DNA of 64,000 nt from Polaribacter pacificus (GCF_038024035.1 NZ_CP150664.1:2356001-2420000); one strand, 5' to 3'. Counted from the stretch's first letter, positions 45,354 to 55,067 are shown. Program-made: numbers and translations. The notes: generated by a model from the sequence alone, not told the origin.

Positions 45354-45385
45354 CAAATATAGTACTCCTTTTTTATATCTACCAA
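45354..45385 (-). promoter_or_regulatory. tRNA-Phe promoter
   Basis: On the minus strand TTG (45383-45385), 21-base spacer and TATATTTG (45354-45361) give a -33/-7 promoter 16 bases before the tRNA. Confidence 0.6.
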
Positions 45386-45408
45386 ATAAATTTGTAAAAA
45401 ATCTATTG

Positions 45409-45416
45409 TATTTTTG
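45409..45416 (+). promoter_or_regulatory. -7 promoter element for coaX
   Basis: TATTTTTG matches TAnnTTTG, 12 bases before the first ATG of coaX and 21 before the second, which slightly favours the second ATG (45438). Confidence 0.4.
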
Positions 45417-45428
45417 TTGAGACTATAG

Positions 45429-46160
45429 ATGAACCTTATGAATTTAATTATTGATGTTGGAAATACTAGAATTAAAGCAGCTGTTTTTGAGAATGATAGG
45501 CTTACTGAGCACCTGATTTTTGAACAAGAGCAACTGCTGGAGAAAGTTGAAGAAATAGTAAAAAAATATGCAATTACTGCCGGTATTCTTTCATCTGTAT
45601 CTGAAATTTCTCAAAAAACACTAGCTCTCTTACATGAAAAGTGTCCTTTTGTGCTTTTAAATTCAGAAACAAAAGTTCCTTTTGTTAATAAATATGCCAC
45701 ACCAAATACACTTGGTGTAGACAGAATTGCGTCTATGGCTAATGCTGCGGTAAAATATTCAGGTAAAAATGTGCTTGTAATCGATGCCGGAACTTGTATT
45801 ACTTATGATTTTATAAATGATTCAGGGAGTTATTTAGGGGGTATTATTTCACCAGGTATAGAGATGCGATACAAAGCCTTGCATTCTTTTACAGCAAAAT
45901 TGCCCTTGCTTACCAAAATCTCTTCTCCAAAAATAACAGGTGATTCTACTGTAAGCAGTATGCATTCAGGAGTCATAAACGCAGTTTTAGAAGAAGTAAA
46001 GGGCTTTATTTCTTCATATGAAAATAAAAATAAAGATTTAACAATAGTTTTAACAGGAGGAGACACAAATTTCTTGGCTAAACAATTAAAAAGTAGCATA
46101 TTTGCCAATCCAAATTTTGTTTTGGAAGGACTAAATGCAATTTTGATACATAACAAATAA
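45429..46160 (+). CDS. coaX: Type III pantothenate kinase CoaX
   Basis: 243 residues from 45429; starting at the second ATG (45438) gives MNLIIDVGNTRIK, the family's usual N-terminus, and 240 residues. The ASKHA ATPase motifs are LIIDVGNTRIKAAVF, LGVDRIASMANA, VLVIDAGTCITYDF and GGIISPGIEMRYKAL, then ILTGGD-like VLTGGDTNFL. It catalyses the first step of CoA synthesis. It leads a compact plus-strand run to the SurA/PpiD-like gene, with gaps of 3 to 109 bases. Confidence 0.95.
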   Translation: MNLMNLIIDVGNTRIKAAVFENDRLTEHLIFEQEQLLEKVEEIVKKYAITAGILSSVSEISQKTLALLHEKCPFVLLNSETKVPFVNKYATPNTLGVDRIASMANAAVKYSGKNVLVIDAGTCITYDFINDSGSYLGGIISPGIEMRYKALHSFTAKLPLLTKISSPKITGDSTVSSMHSGVINAVLEEVKGFISSYENKNKDLTIVLTGGDTNFLAKQLKSSIFANPNFVLEGLNAILIHNK

Positions 46161-46163
46161 GGA

Positions 46164-47450
46164 ATGTCTAAGAAAATACTCTATATATTTTTACTTTTTA
46201 TTTCAATTAAAGCTGTGGGGCAAAGAACCACATCTTCTCCATATTCATTTTTTGGTATAGGCCAAGAATATCGCTCTCAAACTGTAGAACAAGCAAGTAT
46301 GGGGGGAGTTGGTTTGGCTTTTGGAAATACATATCAATTAAACTTAATGAACCCTGCAGCAAATGCAGATTTACTTTATTCAACTTTTAGTTTTGGAGCT
46401 GCTTTTAATCAATTGAGCATTTCAGACGCTACAAGTTCTCAAAATTCACAATCATTTAGTTTATCATATTTTAACCTTGGGTTCCCTGTAGGAAATAATG
46501 CTGGTTTTAATTTTGGAATTCAGCCAAATACTAATATGGGGTATTCATTGATTAATTTTGAGTTAGATGGAACAGGTGAAGCAACTTCAGCTACACGTTT
46601 TTATGGACTTGGAGGAACTAGTAGAATTTATGGTTCTTTTGGAATGTATGTTCTTAAAGGATTGAGCTTAGGTCTTGAGGCTGGTTATACTTTTGGTAAA
46701 ATTGAAAACAGTGTTTTAAATCAACGTGCTGATGTTTTCTTAGCGACCAATAATCGAGAAGTGACTAACATTACAGGAGCTGGTGTAAAGCTTGGATTGA
46801 TGTATAGAAAAGCTTTAGACAATAATTTGATATTAAATTTTGGAGCTACTGTTAAATTGGATCAAAATTTAAGCACTAAAGGAGAAGGTCATTTGTATTC
46901 TTTGTATTTAGAACCTGATGGTTCAGAATCACCAAGAGATACTATTTCTTCTACAGTTATTAATGGAACAATCAAATCACCAGTGAAAACCGGAATTGGT
47001 TTTGGTTTGGGAAAAAACAATAAATGGTATGTTGGTGTAGACTATGAAACACAAGCAGCTTTTGATGTACAAGGTGCTTTATTAGGGTCTAGTTCTAATT
47101 ATAAGTATGGAAACTCAAATAGATTTTCTATCGGTGGTTTTTACACTCCAAAAGAAAATTCTATTACAAACTACTGGGATAGAGTTACTTACCGCGCTGG
47201 ATTGCGTGTAGAAGATACGGGTTTACTCGTAAACGGAGGGACCACTACAACAGATTTTACAGCAATAAAGGACTTTGGCATATCTTTTGGTCTAGGTTTA
47301 CCTCTAAAAGGTCTTTCAAATGTTAATGTAGGATTTGAGTACGGACAAAAAGGAACTACTGTAAATGGTTTATTAAAAGAGAACTATTTTAATTTTAGAT
47401 TGAGTTTATCTTTAAACGATAAATGGTTCCAAAAAAGTAAAATTGATTAA
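46164..47450 (+). CDS. Outer-membrane beta-barrel protein (FadL/OMPP1-like, tentative)
   Basis: A 428-residue protein with a signal peptide (ending KAVGQ). The mature start SSPYSFFGIGQEYRS is followed by an ASMGGVGLAFGN segment and NPAAN, a pattern seen in FadL-like outer-membrane barrels, and the rest alternates amphipathic strands with Gly/Asn/Tyr-rich turns ending in a terminal aromatic region. It is 3 bases after coaX and before a TPR protein and lptC, so a role in outer-membrane biogenesis or uptake is plausible. The substrate is not known. Confidence 0.75.
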   Translation: MSKKILYIFLLFISIKAVGQRTTSSPYSFFGIGQEYRSQTVEQASMGGVGLAFGNTYQLNLMNPAANADLLYSTFSFGAAFNQLSISDATSSQNSQSFSLSYFNLGFPVGNNAGFNFGIQPNTNMGYSLINFELDGTGEATSATRFYGLGGTSRIYGSFGMYVLKGLSLGLEAGYTFGKIENSVLNQRADVFLATNNREVTNITGAGVKLGLMYRKALDNNLILNFGATVKLDQNLSTKGEGHLYSLYLEPDGSESPRDTISSTVINGTIKSPVKTGIGFGLGKNNKWYVGVDYETQAAFDVQGALLGSSSNYKYGNSNRFSIGGFYTPKENSITNYWDRVTYRAGLRVEDTGLLVNGGTTTTDFTAIKDFGISFGLGLPLKGLSNVNVGFEYGQKGTTVNGLLKENYFNFRLSLSLNDKWFQKSKID

Positions 47451-47463
47451 TAAAAACTGATAG

Positions 47464-48825
47464 ATGATGAAAAAAATTACGTTTATAATCTTAGCATTAA
47501 CTCTGCTAACAAACGCTAATGTAAATGCGCAAAGCGCACAGGACTGTGGTGTACTTTACAACCTTTTTAAAGGACATGTACAAACTAAAGAGTATGATAA
47601 AGCGTATCCACAGCTTTTAGAATTGATGAAAAGCTGTCCTACTTTATCTAAGAATGTATATATCTATGGAGAAAGATTGGCTATGGCTAGATTTGATGCA
47701 GCTTCAAATAAGCAAGAAGCAGCTGCTTTAGTTACTCAAATTTACAAGCAAAGACTTATTAATTTTCCAAAAGAAGACCCTGCAAAAGTGCATAATGATT
47801 ATGCAAGTTTTTTAGCAGAAAATAAATTAGCTTCAAGTGATGAAATTTTTGCTTTATTAGAAAAAGCATATGCTATTGACCCTAGTAGAGTGAGTCCTAA
47901 AAACATTTATAAGTTTTTTCAAGGTGTAACTAATAGAAATAAAGATACAAACCCTCAAAAGGTATTTGATACTTATGATGATGTTTTAGAATCTGTTCAA
48001 GAAAAACTAGATGATTATTCAAAAAAATTAGCAGCATTAAATGCTAAAGTTGATGCAGGACAAGCTTTAGATAAAAGAGAAGAAAGAAATGTAAGAGCTT
48101 ATACAATAAACTCTAAAGCCTTAGGGACTATTGAAGGAAGCTTGGATGCGATTATTGTAGAATTATCTACTTGTGACCGATTGATTCCATTGTACACTAG
48201 AGATTTTGAAGCGAATAAGGACAATGCAAAATGGTTAAAAAGAGCAGTATCTAGAATGTATGCAAAAGAGTGTACTGATGATCCTTTGTATGAAAAATTA
48301 GTAGAGGCTTATGTTGCTGCTGATCCATCACCAGAAGCGTCTGTTTTCTTTGCAGGAATCTTGTACCTTAAAGGTAAAGAATCTGAAGCTATGGACTATT
48401 ACAAAAAAGCAGTAGATCAAGAAACAGATCCATTTAAAAAAGCAAAGAGTTTGTATAAGATTGCACAGTTATTCTCTAAAAAAGGACAAAAGTCTAGATC
48501 TAGAGATTATGCAAGACAAGCTTTAAAGTTTAACCCAAACATGGGGAATGCATATTTGTTAATCGCTGGTTTGTATGGGACAAGTATTAATGAATGTGGT
48601 TCTAATGAGTTTGAAAAGAGAATGGTGTATACTGCAGCTTTAGATAAAGCTAAAAGAGCAGCAGCTGTAGATCCAAGTATCTCTTCAAAAGCTTCTAAAT
48701 ATATTAGAAATTATAGATCTCATGAACCAGATAAAAAATTGATTTTTAATATGGGATTAAAATCAGGAGATTCTTATACTGTTAAATGTTGGATTAATGA
48801 AACAGTGAAGATTCCTAAGAAATAA
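47464..48825 (+). CDS. Exported tetratricopeptide-repeat protein
   Basis: A 453-residue protein with a signal peptide (cleavage after NVNAQ). Helical repeats run through the protein, with recognisable TPRs in the C-terminal half (EASVFFAGILYLKGKESEAMDYYKKA, KAKSLYKIAQLFSKKGQKSRSRDYARQAL, GNAYLLIAGLYG). A central coiled segment (SVQEKLDDYSKKLAALNAKVD) separates them. Two bases lie between its stop and lptC. Probably a periplasmic scaffold; no enzymatic motif is seen. Confidence 0.85.
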   Translation: MMKKITFIILALTLLTNANVNAQSAQDCGVLYNLFKGHVQTKEYDKAYPQLLELMKSCPTLSKNVYIYGERLAMARFDAASNKQEAAALVTQIYKQRLINFPKEDPAKVHNDYASFLAENKLASSDEIFALLEKAYAIDPSRVSPKNIYKFFQGVTNRNKDTNPQKVFDTYDDVLESVQEKLDDYSKKLAALNAKVDAGQALDKREERNVRAYTINSKALGTIEGSLDAIIVELSTCDRLIPLYTRDFEANKDNAKWLKRAVSRMYAKECTDDPLYEKLVEAYVAADPSPEASVFFAGILYLKGKESEAMDYYKKAVDQETDPFKKAKSLYKIAQLFSKKGQKSRSRDYARQALKFNPNMGNAYLLIAGLYGTSINECGSNEFEKRMVYTAALDKAKRAAAVDPSISSKASKYIRNYRSHEPDKKLIFNMGLKSGDSYTVKCWINETVKIPKK

Positions 48826-48827
48826 GG

Positions 48828-49391
48828 ATGAAATTCAGTAGATTATATGACACAAAAAGCATTGCTGCCATTTATTTGGTAGCAATGTTTTTTTCTTGTG
48901 CAAATAATGCTAATGAGGTGAAGGAGTTGTTTGCTAGTAAAAACCTTCCTATAGGTGTTGTTAAAAACTTTCGTCATATGTATAAGGATACTGAGCAGGT
49001 TTCTTCAAAGCTAGAGTCGTCACTTATGAAAGACTTTAGCAATAGAGAGCATCCATATAATGAGTTTCCTGAAGGAATTAAAATAATAACTTATAAAAAC
49101 AAAGGGAAGGATTCTGTTACCATCACAGGTGATTATGCTTTGAGTTATTTAAAAACACAAATTTCTGAAATAAAAGGGCATGTGGTTATTGTAAATCATA
49201 CAGATGGGACTCAATTAGAAACAGATCAATTGTTTTGGGATGAAACAACTAATTATTTCTTTTCAGAAAAAAAGTTTATATTAACCTCAGAAACCAATAC
49301 TATTTTAGGAGTAGGTTTTGAATCCAAACAAGATTTGACTGAATTTTTAGCTAAAAAAATGACTGGAGAAGTCGAAACTATAGAAGAATAA
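48828..49391 (+). CDS. lptC: LPS export ABC transporter periplasmic protein LptC
   Basis: A 187-residue protein with an N-terminal lipoprotein-like or anchor segment ending FFSC (Cys24), then the LptC beta-jellyroll: the DTEQVSSKLESSLMKDFSN region, IKGHVVIVNHTDGTQLETDQLFWDETTNYFFSEKKF, typical of bacteroidotal LptC. It transfers lipopolysaccharide from LptBFG toward LptA. It lies 2 bases after the TPR gene and 3 bases before the small membrane protein. Confidence 0.9.
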   Translation: MKFSRLYDTKSIAAIYLVAMFFSCANNANEVKELFASKNLPIGVVKNFRHMYKDTEQVSSKLESSLMKDFSNREHPYNEFPEGIKIITYKNKGKDSVTITGDYALSYLKTQISEIKGHVVIVNHTDGTQLETDQLFWDETTNYFFSEKKFILTSETNTILGVGFESKQDLTEFLAKKMTGEVETIEE

Positions 49392-49394
49392 AAC

Positions 49395-49589
49395 ATGAAC
49401 AAACTTTGGAAATTTTTTCAATATGGCTATTTAATAGTCGCAATTTTATTTACAGTAGAGTCTATTCTTACTTGGAATACTGATCGTGAAAAAGCATATA
49501 TGATGTTAGGTTTTGCTGTTTTTACGACCTTAATCTTTTTCTTTAAAAGACATTTTAGAAAAAAAATTGAAAACAGAAATAAGCACTAA
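49395..49589 (+). CDS. Small membrane protein, function unknown
   Basis: 64 residues with two membrane segments (LWKFFQYGYLIVAILFTVESIL and YMMLGFAVFTTLIFFF) and a basic C-terminal tail (KRHFRKKIENRNKH). No family is recognised by name. It lies 3 bases after lptC and 9 bases before the CNNM/CBS gene, so it belongs to the operon and may assist one of its neighbours. Confidence 0.7.
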   Translation: MNKLWKFFQYGYLIVAILFTVESILTWNTDREKAYMMLGFAVFTTLIFFFKRHFRKKIENRNKH

Positions 49590-49598
49590 GACAATCCG

Positions 49599-50864
49599 AT
49601 GGAAACTCAAATAGCAATCATTGTTATTTCAATTTTACTGTCAGCCTTTTTTTCAGGGATGGAGATTGCTTTTGTTTCTGCGAACAAATTGCATATAGAA
49701 CTTGAGAAGAAAAAAGAAGGATTTATAGCGGCTATCTTAAGGAAAATCACCAATAAATCGTCTAAGTTTATCACTACCATGTTGGTTGGTAATAATATTG
49801 CCTTGGTCGTCTATAGTTACTATATGGGTGAATTTATCATTGGTTTTTTGCCAATAAATTCATGGAATGATTTTTCAATTCTACTTACTCAAACCTTAAT
49901 TTCTACGGTTGTAATTTTAATAACTGCAGAATTTTTACCCAAAGCCATTTTTAGAATTTATTCAAATGAGGCTTTGAAATTCTTTGCTATACCAACTTAC
50001 TTTTTTTATATTTTATTTCATTATTTTTCTTCTTTCATTTCCTTTATTTCTGATTTTGTATTGCGTGTGGTTTTTAAAATGAACACAGACGAGTTGCAAA
50101 CGGAGTTTAGTCGTGAAGAGTTAGGGAATTATATTAATGAACAGATGGAAACTGCCATGACTGATGAAGAGGTTGATTCCGAAATTCAGATTTTTCAAAA
50201 TGCTCTTGAGTTTCATAAGGTAAAATCAAGAGAGGTGATGGTTCCCCGAACAGAAATGATAGCGCTTGAAATCCACGAGCCAGTTTCTAAATTGAAACAA
50301 GCTTTTATCGATACAGGTCTTTCAAAAATTTTAATTTACAAAACCTCTATGGATAATATCTTGGGGTATGTAAATGCTTTTGAATTGTTTAAAAAACCGA
50401 AGTCGATAAAATCAATCATTTTGCCCATAGAGTTTGTACCAGAGTCCATGATGATTAGCGATGTTTTAAGTAATCTTATAAAAAAAAGAAAGAGTGTTGC
50501 CATTGTGCTGGATGAATATGGAGGCACCTCTGGGATGATTACTGTAGAAGATGTTGTTGAAGAGCTCTTTGGGGAGATAGAAGACGAACATGATTCACAG
50601 CAATTAGTTGACAAGCAAATTTCTGATACAGAGTTCCATTTTTCTGCTAGATTAGAAGTGGATTATTTAAATGAGGCATACAATTTAAACATCCCAAAAG
50701 AAGATGCATATGAGACCATAGGTGGTTTTATTATCAATTTTACTGAGAATATACCAGATATGGGAGAGCAAATTGAGATTGAAAATTTCCTTATTAAAAT
50801 TCTAAAAGTAAGCTCTTCTAAAATTGAAGAAATTCAACTAAAGCTAATTGATTCTGAAGCTTAA
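49599..50864 (+). CDS. CNNM/CorC-family transporter-associated protein (DUF21, CBS pair)
   Basis: A 421-residue protein. Residues 1-190 are the CNNM (DUF21) membrane domain with four segments; MEIAFVSANKLHIELEKKK is the family start. A CBS pair follows (about 205-330, with VMVPRTEMIALE and IVLDEYGGTSGMITVEDVVEELFGEI). The C-terminal CorC_HlyC domain ends the protein. Such proteins export Mg2+/Co2+ or regulate divalent metal transport; the older name hemolysin is misleading. Confidence 0.93.
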   Translation: METQIAIIVISILLSAFFSGMEIAFVSANKLHIELEKKKEGFIAAILRKITNKSSKFITTMLVGNNIALVVYSYYMGEFIIGFLPINSWNDFSILLTQTLISTVVILITAEFLPKAIFRIYSNEALKFFAIPTYFFYILFHYFSSFISFISDFVLRVVFKMNTDELQTEFSREELGNYINEQMETAMTDEEVDSEIQIFQNALEFHKVKSREVMVPRTEMIALEIHEPVSKLKQAFIDTGLSKILIYKTSMDNILGYVNAFELFKKPKSIKSIILPIEFVPESMMISDVLSNLIKKRKSVAIVLDEYGGTSGMITVEDVVEELFGEIEDEHDSQQLVDKQISDTEFHFSARLEVDYLNEAYNLNIPKEDAYETIGGFIINFTENIPDMGEQIEIENFLIKILKVSSSKIEEIQLKLIDSEA

Positions 50865-50973
50865 AATTTTACTACAAAATTATTTCTTCAATCGGTTAAA
50901 TAATTGTGAGTTACGGTTGCATTATTAAAACCGATATTGTATTTTCGCTCCCTGTAAATTAAATAAATGACCT

Positions 50974-53100
50974 ATGGCAATTTTATCTAAAATTAGAGAG
51001 CGTTCTATGGCTTTAATCCTTGTTATTGGATTGGCATTGTTCGCTTTTGTATTAGATCCTTCAAGTATTCAGGATTTCTTTAACTCTAGCAACATCAACA
51101 CTGTTGGTGAAGTTGGTGGAGAAACCATTTCAAGAAAAGAGTTTAGTGAAGCTCTAGAAGCATATAGAGCACAATATGGAAGTCAAATAACAGAGATGCA
51201 AGCTTCAAATGATGTTTGGAATACTTTGATAAGACAAAAAGTGTATCAAACACAACTTGCTAAATCTGGAATTACTGTTGGTGAGGCTGATGTTTGGAAC
51301 GCTTTGATTGAAACATCTTCTATTCAAGAAGATCCTCAGTTTCAAAATGCAGCTGGAATGTTCGACCAAGAAAGACTTAAAGAGTTTTTAGCTACTGTAA
51401 AAGAAGATCCTAATCAAATAGATACATGGACTGCCTGGACAAACTATATGGCTCAAATTAAAGATAATTTAGAGTATACAACTTATAATAGTCTTATCAC
51501 TGCTGGTCTTGGAGCTTCTTTAAAAGAAGGAGAGTTTCAGTATTTCAATAACAATACTAAGATTTCAGCTGATTACGTTTTTGTACCATACACTTCTGTT
51601 TCAGATAGCTTAATCAATGTGACCAAGTCAGAAATTGAAGACTATATCAAGAAAAATGAAGATCAGTTTAAAGTAGAGGAAACTCGAAATTTAAAACTTG
51701 TAAAGTTTAATATACTTCCTACAGCCAATGATGAAACGGAAATTAAAGAGGAATTAAGTAGTTTGCTTGAAGATAAAGGTGATTTGAAAGGTTTTAAAAA
51801 TACTGAGGACTTGCAAGAGTTTTTTGCAGAAAATGATTCAGATTTACCATTGACAAATACGTATAGCTTTAAGAATACTGTTTCTGCGGCTATCGCAGAA
51901 AATGTTTTTAACGGAAAAGAAGGAGATGTTTTTGGGCCTTATAAAGACAATGGTTCTTTTAAAATTTCAAAAATAACTGAGATTAGACAAATGCCAGATT
52001 CAGTTAGAGCATCTCATATATTGATACCATTTATCGGTTCATTATATGCTGATCAAGACACGAAAAAAACTGAAGAACAAGCAAAGAAGACTGCTGATAG
52101 CATCTATTCTTTGGTTAGAAGAAACAAAACTAGATTTGCTAGTATCGCTGATGAAATCAACATCGATATGACCAAAGGAAAAGGTGGTGATATTGATTGG
52201 ATTACTACAGATGTTGCTTTTTCTCCAAATTTTGACGCTGATTTTGCAGACTATTTATTCTTTAATAAAGCTGGATCAGTAGGGGTTATAAAATCGAGAT
52301 TTGGTTATCAAATCATTAGAATTGATGAATCAAAAAATAAACAGAAAGCTGTTAAGTTAGCAACTTTTTCAAGACAAATTGAGGCTTCAACAACAACAGA
52401 GAATACTGTTTTTCAAAATGCAGAAACATTTGCATTGGCATTATCTAATGGACAAGCTTTTGATGTAGCCGCTAAAGAAAAACAATTAAATGTTCAACCT
52501 GTTATTGGTCTAAGAGTTTTGGACGAGAATATCCCAGGTGTTGGAAGACAGAGAGATATTGTTCAGTGGGCATTTGATAGTGACAATGAAATAGGAGACT
52601 ATAAGCGTTTTGATGTAAATGGAGGTTATGTTGTTGCTGTGTTAAGTGGACAAACTGAAAAAGGGTTAATGTCTGCTGTTAAGGCGGCACCAATTGTTAA
52701 GCCAATTTTAATAAATCAAAAGAAAGCTAAGATGATTGGCGAAAAAATGCAAGGAGCTACTTTAGATGCAATTGCAAAAAATAATGCAACGATAGTTCAA
52801 TCAGAAGCTTCTGTAAGTATGCAGTCACCAATTTTAACAGGGGTTGGTTTTGAACCTAAACTTATAGGTGCCTTTGCTGCGGCAAAAGAAAACACTTTGT
52901 TTACTAATGTTGCAGGAGAAAAAGGAGTTTTTGCTTTTGAGGTTACTAAAAAAGAGTTGCCTGTTGCACTTCCTAATTATGATACCTATAGAAAAAGAAT
53001 AGAAGCTCAAAGAAAAACTCAGACTAACTTTATGTATGAAGCAATTAAAAAGTCGGCAAATATTGAAGACAATAGAGCTGCTTTTTACGGAATTAATTAG
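50974..53100 (+). CDS. SurA/PpiD-type periplasmic peptidyl-prolyl isomerase and chaperone
   Basis: A 708-residue protein with an N-terminal membrane anchor (MALILVIGLALFAFVLDPS), then a SurA_N_3/PpiD-like helical chaperone region (residues 40-200), a parvulin rotamase domain at about 340-450 (VRASHILIPF..., KGGDIDWITTDVAFSPNFDADFADYLF, IIRID) and a long C-terminal helical region. It is anchored in the inner membrane and helps fold outer-membrane proteins. A possible RNA stem-loop lies in the 109-base gap upstream. Confidence 0.92.
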   Translation: MAILSKIRERSMALILVIGLALFAFVLDPSSIQDFFNSSNINTVGEVGGETISRKEFSEALEAYRAQYGSQITEMQASNDVWNTLIRQKVYQTQLAKSGITVGEADVWNALIETSSIQEDPQFQNAAGMFDQERLKEFLATVKEDPNQIDTWTAWTNYMAQIKDNLEYTTYNSLITAGLGASLKEGEFQYFNNNTKISADYVFVPYTSVSDSLINVTKSEIEDYIKKNEDQFKVEETRNLKLVKFNILPTANDETEIKEELSSLLEDKGDLKGFKNTEDLQEFFAENDSDLPLTNTYSFKNTVSAAIAENVFNGKEGDVFGPYKDNGSFKISKITEIRQMPDSVRASHILIPFIGSLYADQDTKKTEEQAKKTADSIYSLVRRNKTRFASIADEINIDMTKGKGGDIDWITTDVAFSPNFDADFADYLFFNKAGSVGVIKSRFGYQIIRIDESKNKQKAVKLATFSRQIEASTTTENTVFQNAETFALALSNGQAFDVAAKEKQLNVQPVIGLRVLDENIPGVGRQRDIVQWAFDSDNEIGDYKRFDVNGGYVVAVLSGQTEKGLMSAVKAAPIVKPILINQKKAKMIGEKMQGATLDAIAKNNATIVQSEASVSMQSPILTGVGFEPKLIGAFAAAKENTLFTNVAGEKGVFAFEVTKKELPVALPNYDTYRKRIEAQRKTQTNFMYEAIKKSANIEDNRAAFYGIN

Positions 53101-53127
53101 AGAACTATTTAGTGTTTATTACCATAT

Positions 53128-53161
53128 AAAAAGCCCGAAGCAATATTGCTTCGGGCTTTTT
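53128..53161 (+). terminator. Terminator after the SurA/PpiD-like gene
   Basis: Perfect 13-bp palindromic stem AGCCCGAAGCAAT/ATTGCTTCGGGCT with A5 before and T5 after. Confidence 0.9.
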
Positions 53162-53211
53162 ATATGCTGTTCTTTTTAAAGTTGAATCTAATAATAGTAA
53201 TTATACGACAT

Positions 53212-53242
53212 AAAAAAAGCCTGAATAGATCAGGCTTTTTTT
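53212..53242 (-). terminator. rho terminator
   Basis: Stem GCCTGA/TCAGGC, extended by A7/T7, with a 5-base loop; it is the downstream end of the rho gene on the minus strand. Confidence 0.85.
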
Positions 53243-53261
53243 ATTTTTATTGATGTTTAGA

Positions 53262-54863
53262 TTATCCATTCATTGAGATTAAGAACTCATCGTTATTGAT
53301 AGATTGCTTAATTCGACTATTGATAAATTCCATTGCTTCTACTGGGTTCATGTCCGCTAAGTATTTGCGTAATACCCACATTCTTTGAACTGTTTTTTCA
53401 TCTAGTAATAAATCATCACGACGTGTGCTTGATTTGATCAAGTCAATTGCAGGGTAGATTCTTCTATTTGCAATATTTCGTTCTAATTGCAATTCCATAT
53501 TTCCAGTACCTTTAAACTCTTCAAAGATTACCTCATCCATTTTAGAGCCTGTTTCTGTCAATGCTGTAGCAATAATAGTTAAAGATCCTCCACCTTCAAT
53601 GTTTCTTGCTGCACCAAAGAATCTTTTAGGTTTGTGTAAAGCATTAGCATCAATACCTCCTGAAAGAATTTTTCCTGATGCTGGAGCTACTGTATTATAA
53701 GCTCTGGCCAATCTGGTAATTGAATCTAATAGAATAACTACATCGTGTCCGCATTCTACAAGTCGTTTTGCTTTTTCTAAAACGATATTAGCGACTCTAA
53801 CATGTTTTTCAGCAGGTTCATCAAAGGTAGAAGCAACAACTTCTCCTCGAACGCTACGTTGCATATCAGTGACCTCTTCTGGTCTTTCGTCAATTAGTAA
53901 TACTATTTGGTATACTTCAGGATGGTTGGCTGCAATCGCATTAGCAACATCCTTTAAAAGCATGGTTTTTCCCGTTTTCGGTTGCGCTACAATCATACCA
54001 CGTTGCCCTTTACCAATCGGAGAGAATAGATCTATAATTCTTGTTGATAATGAACTTCCTTTTTCTGCCAAGTTGAATTTTTCTTGAGGAAATAAAGGTG
54101 TTAAATGCTCAAAGGACACACGGTCTCTTACTACATTAGGGTTAAGTCCATTAATTTTTGATACTCTAATTAAAGGAAAATACTTTTCTCCCTCTTTTGG
54201 TGGGCGTACATTTCCTTTTACAGTATCTCCAGTTTTTATACCAAACAACTTAATTTGTGACTGAGATACATAAATGTCATCAGGAGATGATAAGTAATTA
54301 TAATCTGATGATCGTAAAAAGCCATAACCATCTGGCATCATTTCTAATACACCTTCACTTTCAATAATTCCGTCAAATTCAAAATCAGGATCTTTGTAGC
54401 GAGTATTGCTCTTGTTGTGCTTAGACACACGCTCTTTAGGTTGATTTGATTGTTTATTATTGGTCTGTTGGTTATTGTTATTGTTGGTTTTTTGTTTTTG
54501 ACCTTGATGAACAGGTTTTTTATGTTCAGGTTTTTTCTCTGAAACTTCTTGAGTATTTTTCTCTTTTGGTTTCTCTATAACCACCTTTTTTTCAATAGGA
54601 GCAGTAGTTTCTTTTACAGCAGGTGCTGTGTCTGAGGTACTCTCTTTTTTTATTCTTTCAGCAATTGGTTTGCCTACTCTTTTTCTTTTAGGCTTCTGTA
54701 CTGGAGGCTTGTTCTCGTTTGCGAGATTTGCAGCTTGAGTGTCTAAAATTTGATAGACAAGGTCTAACTTTTTTAATTGGCTAACTTTAGAAAGACCAAT
54801 ATTTTTAGCAACTTCTTGAAGTTCAACAAGAGTTTTTGCTTTTAGTTCTGTGATTTCGAACAT
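53262..54863 (-). CDS. rho: Transcription termination factor Rho with long disordered N-terminal extension
   Basis: A 533-residue protein, against about 420 for E. coli Rho. A SAP-like N-terminus ([20 protein letters not shown]) is followed by a low-complexity Lys/Glu/Asn/Gln region (residues about 55-150), then the RNA-binding cold-shock-like domain ([15 protein letters not shown]) and the ATPase domain with [34 protein letters not shown] and the Q/R-loop region [13 protein letters not shown]. It stops transcription as a ring-shaped RNA translocase. Bacteroidota Rho proteins commonly carry such an insertion. Confidence 0.97.
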   Translation of the reverse strand: MFEITELKAKTLVELQEVAKNIGLSKVSQLKKLDLVYQILDTQAANLANENKPPVQKPKRKRVGKPIAERIKKESTSDTAPAVKETTAPIEKKVVIEKPKEKNTQEVSEKKPEHKKPVHQGQKQKTNNNNNQQTNNKQSNQPKERVSKHNKSNTRYKDPDFEFDGIIESEGVLEMMPDGYGFLRSSDYNYLSSPDDIYVSQSQIKLFGIKTGDTVKGNVRPPKEGEKYFPLIRVSKINGLNPNVVRDRVSFEHLTPLFPQEKFNLAEKGSSLSTRIIDLFSPIGKGQRGMIVAQPKTGKTMLLKDVANAIAANHPEVYQIVLLIDERPEEVTDMQRSVRGEVVASTFDEPAEKHVRVANIVLEKAKRLVECGHDVVILLDSITRLARAYNTVAPASGKILSGGIDANALHKPKRFFGAARNIEGGGSLTIIATALTETGSKMDEVIFEEFKGTGNMELQLERNIANRRIYPAIDLIKSSTRRDDLLLDEKTVQRMWVLRKYLADMNPVEAMEFINSRIKQSINNDEFLISMNG

Positions 54864-54988
54864 GTGTAGTATGTTAAATTTATTTTTAAATTCTTTTGAA
54901 AATGTATAGTCAGAATGGTTATTAGATTGTATCTGAAATAGGTGCCTTAGGTATCAAGGTTCCTTATGCGTAGTTGATATATTGAAGC

Positions 54989-55018
54989 AAATATATAGAA
55001 TTATTTTTAACCACAAAG
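54989..55018 (-). promoter_or_regulatory. rho promoter with long leader
   Basis: On the minus strand TTTG (55015-55018), 18-base spacer and TATATTTG (54989-54996) match the full promoter consensus. The ATG of rho lies 126 bases after the -7 box, leaving an unusually long leader that may host autoregulation. Confidence 0.7.
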
Positions 55019-55042
55019 TTTCTTTTTAAAAAAAGAAAGTTT

Positions 55043-55050
55043 TACTTTTG
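55043..55050 (+). promoter_or_regulatory. -7 promoter element for the DUF4293 gene
   Basis: TACTTTTG matches TAnnTTTG, 17 bases before the ATG at 55068. Confidence 0.45.
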
Positions 55051-55067
55051 TTTTGTAATTATAGAAA

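Noticed and set aside
45830..46156. 108-codon minus-strand frame inside coaX
   Set aside because: Shadow of a clear pantothenate kinase.
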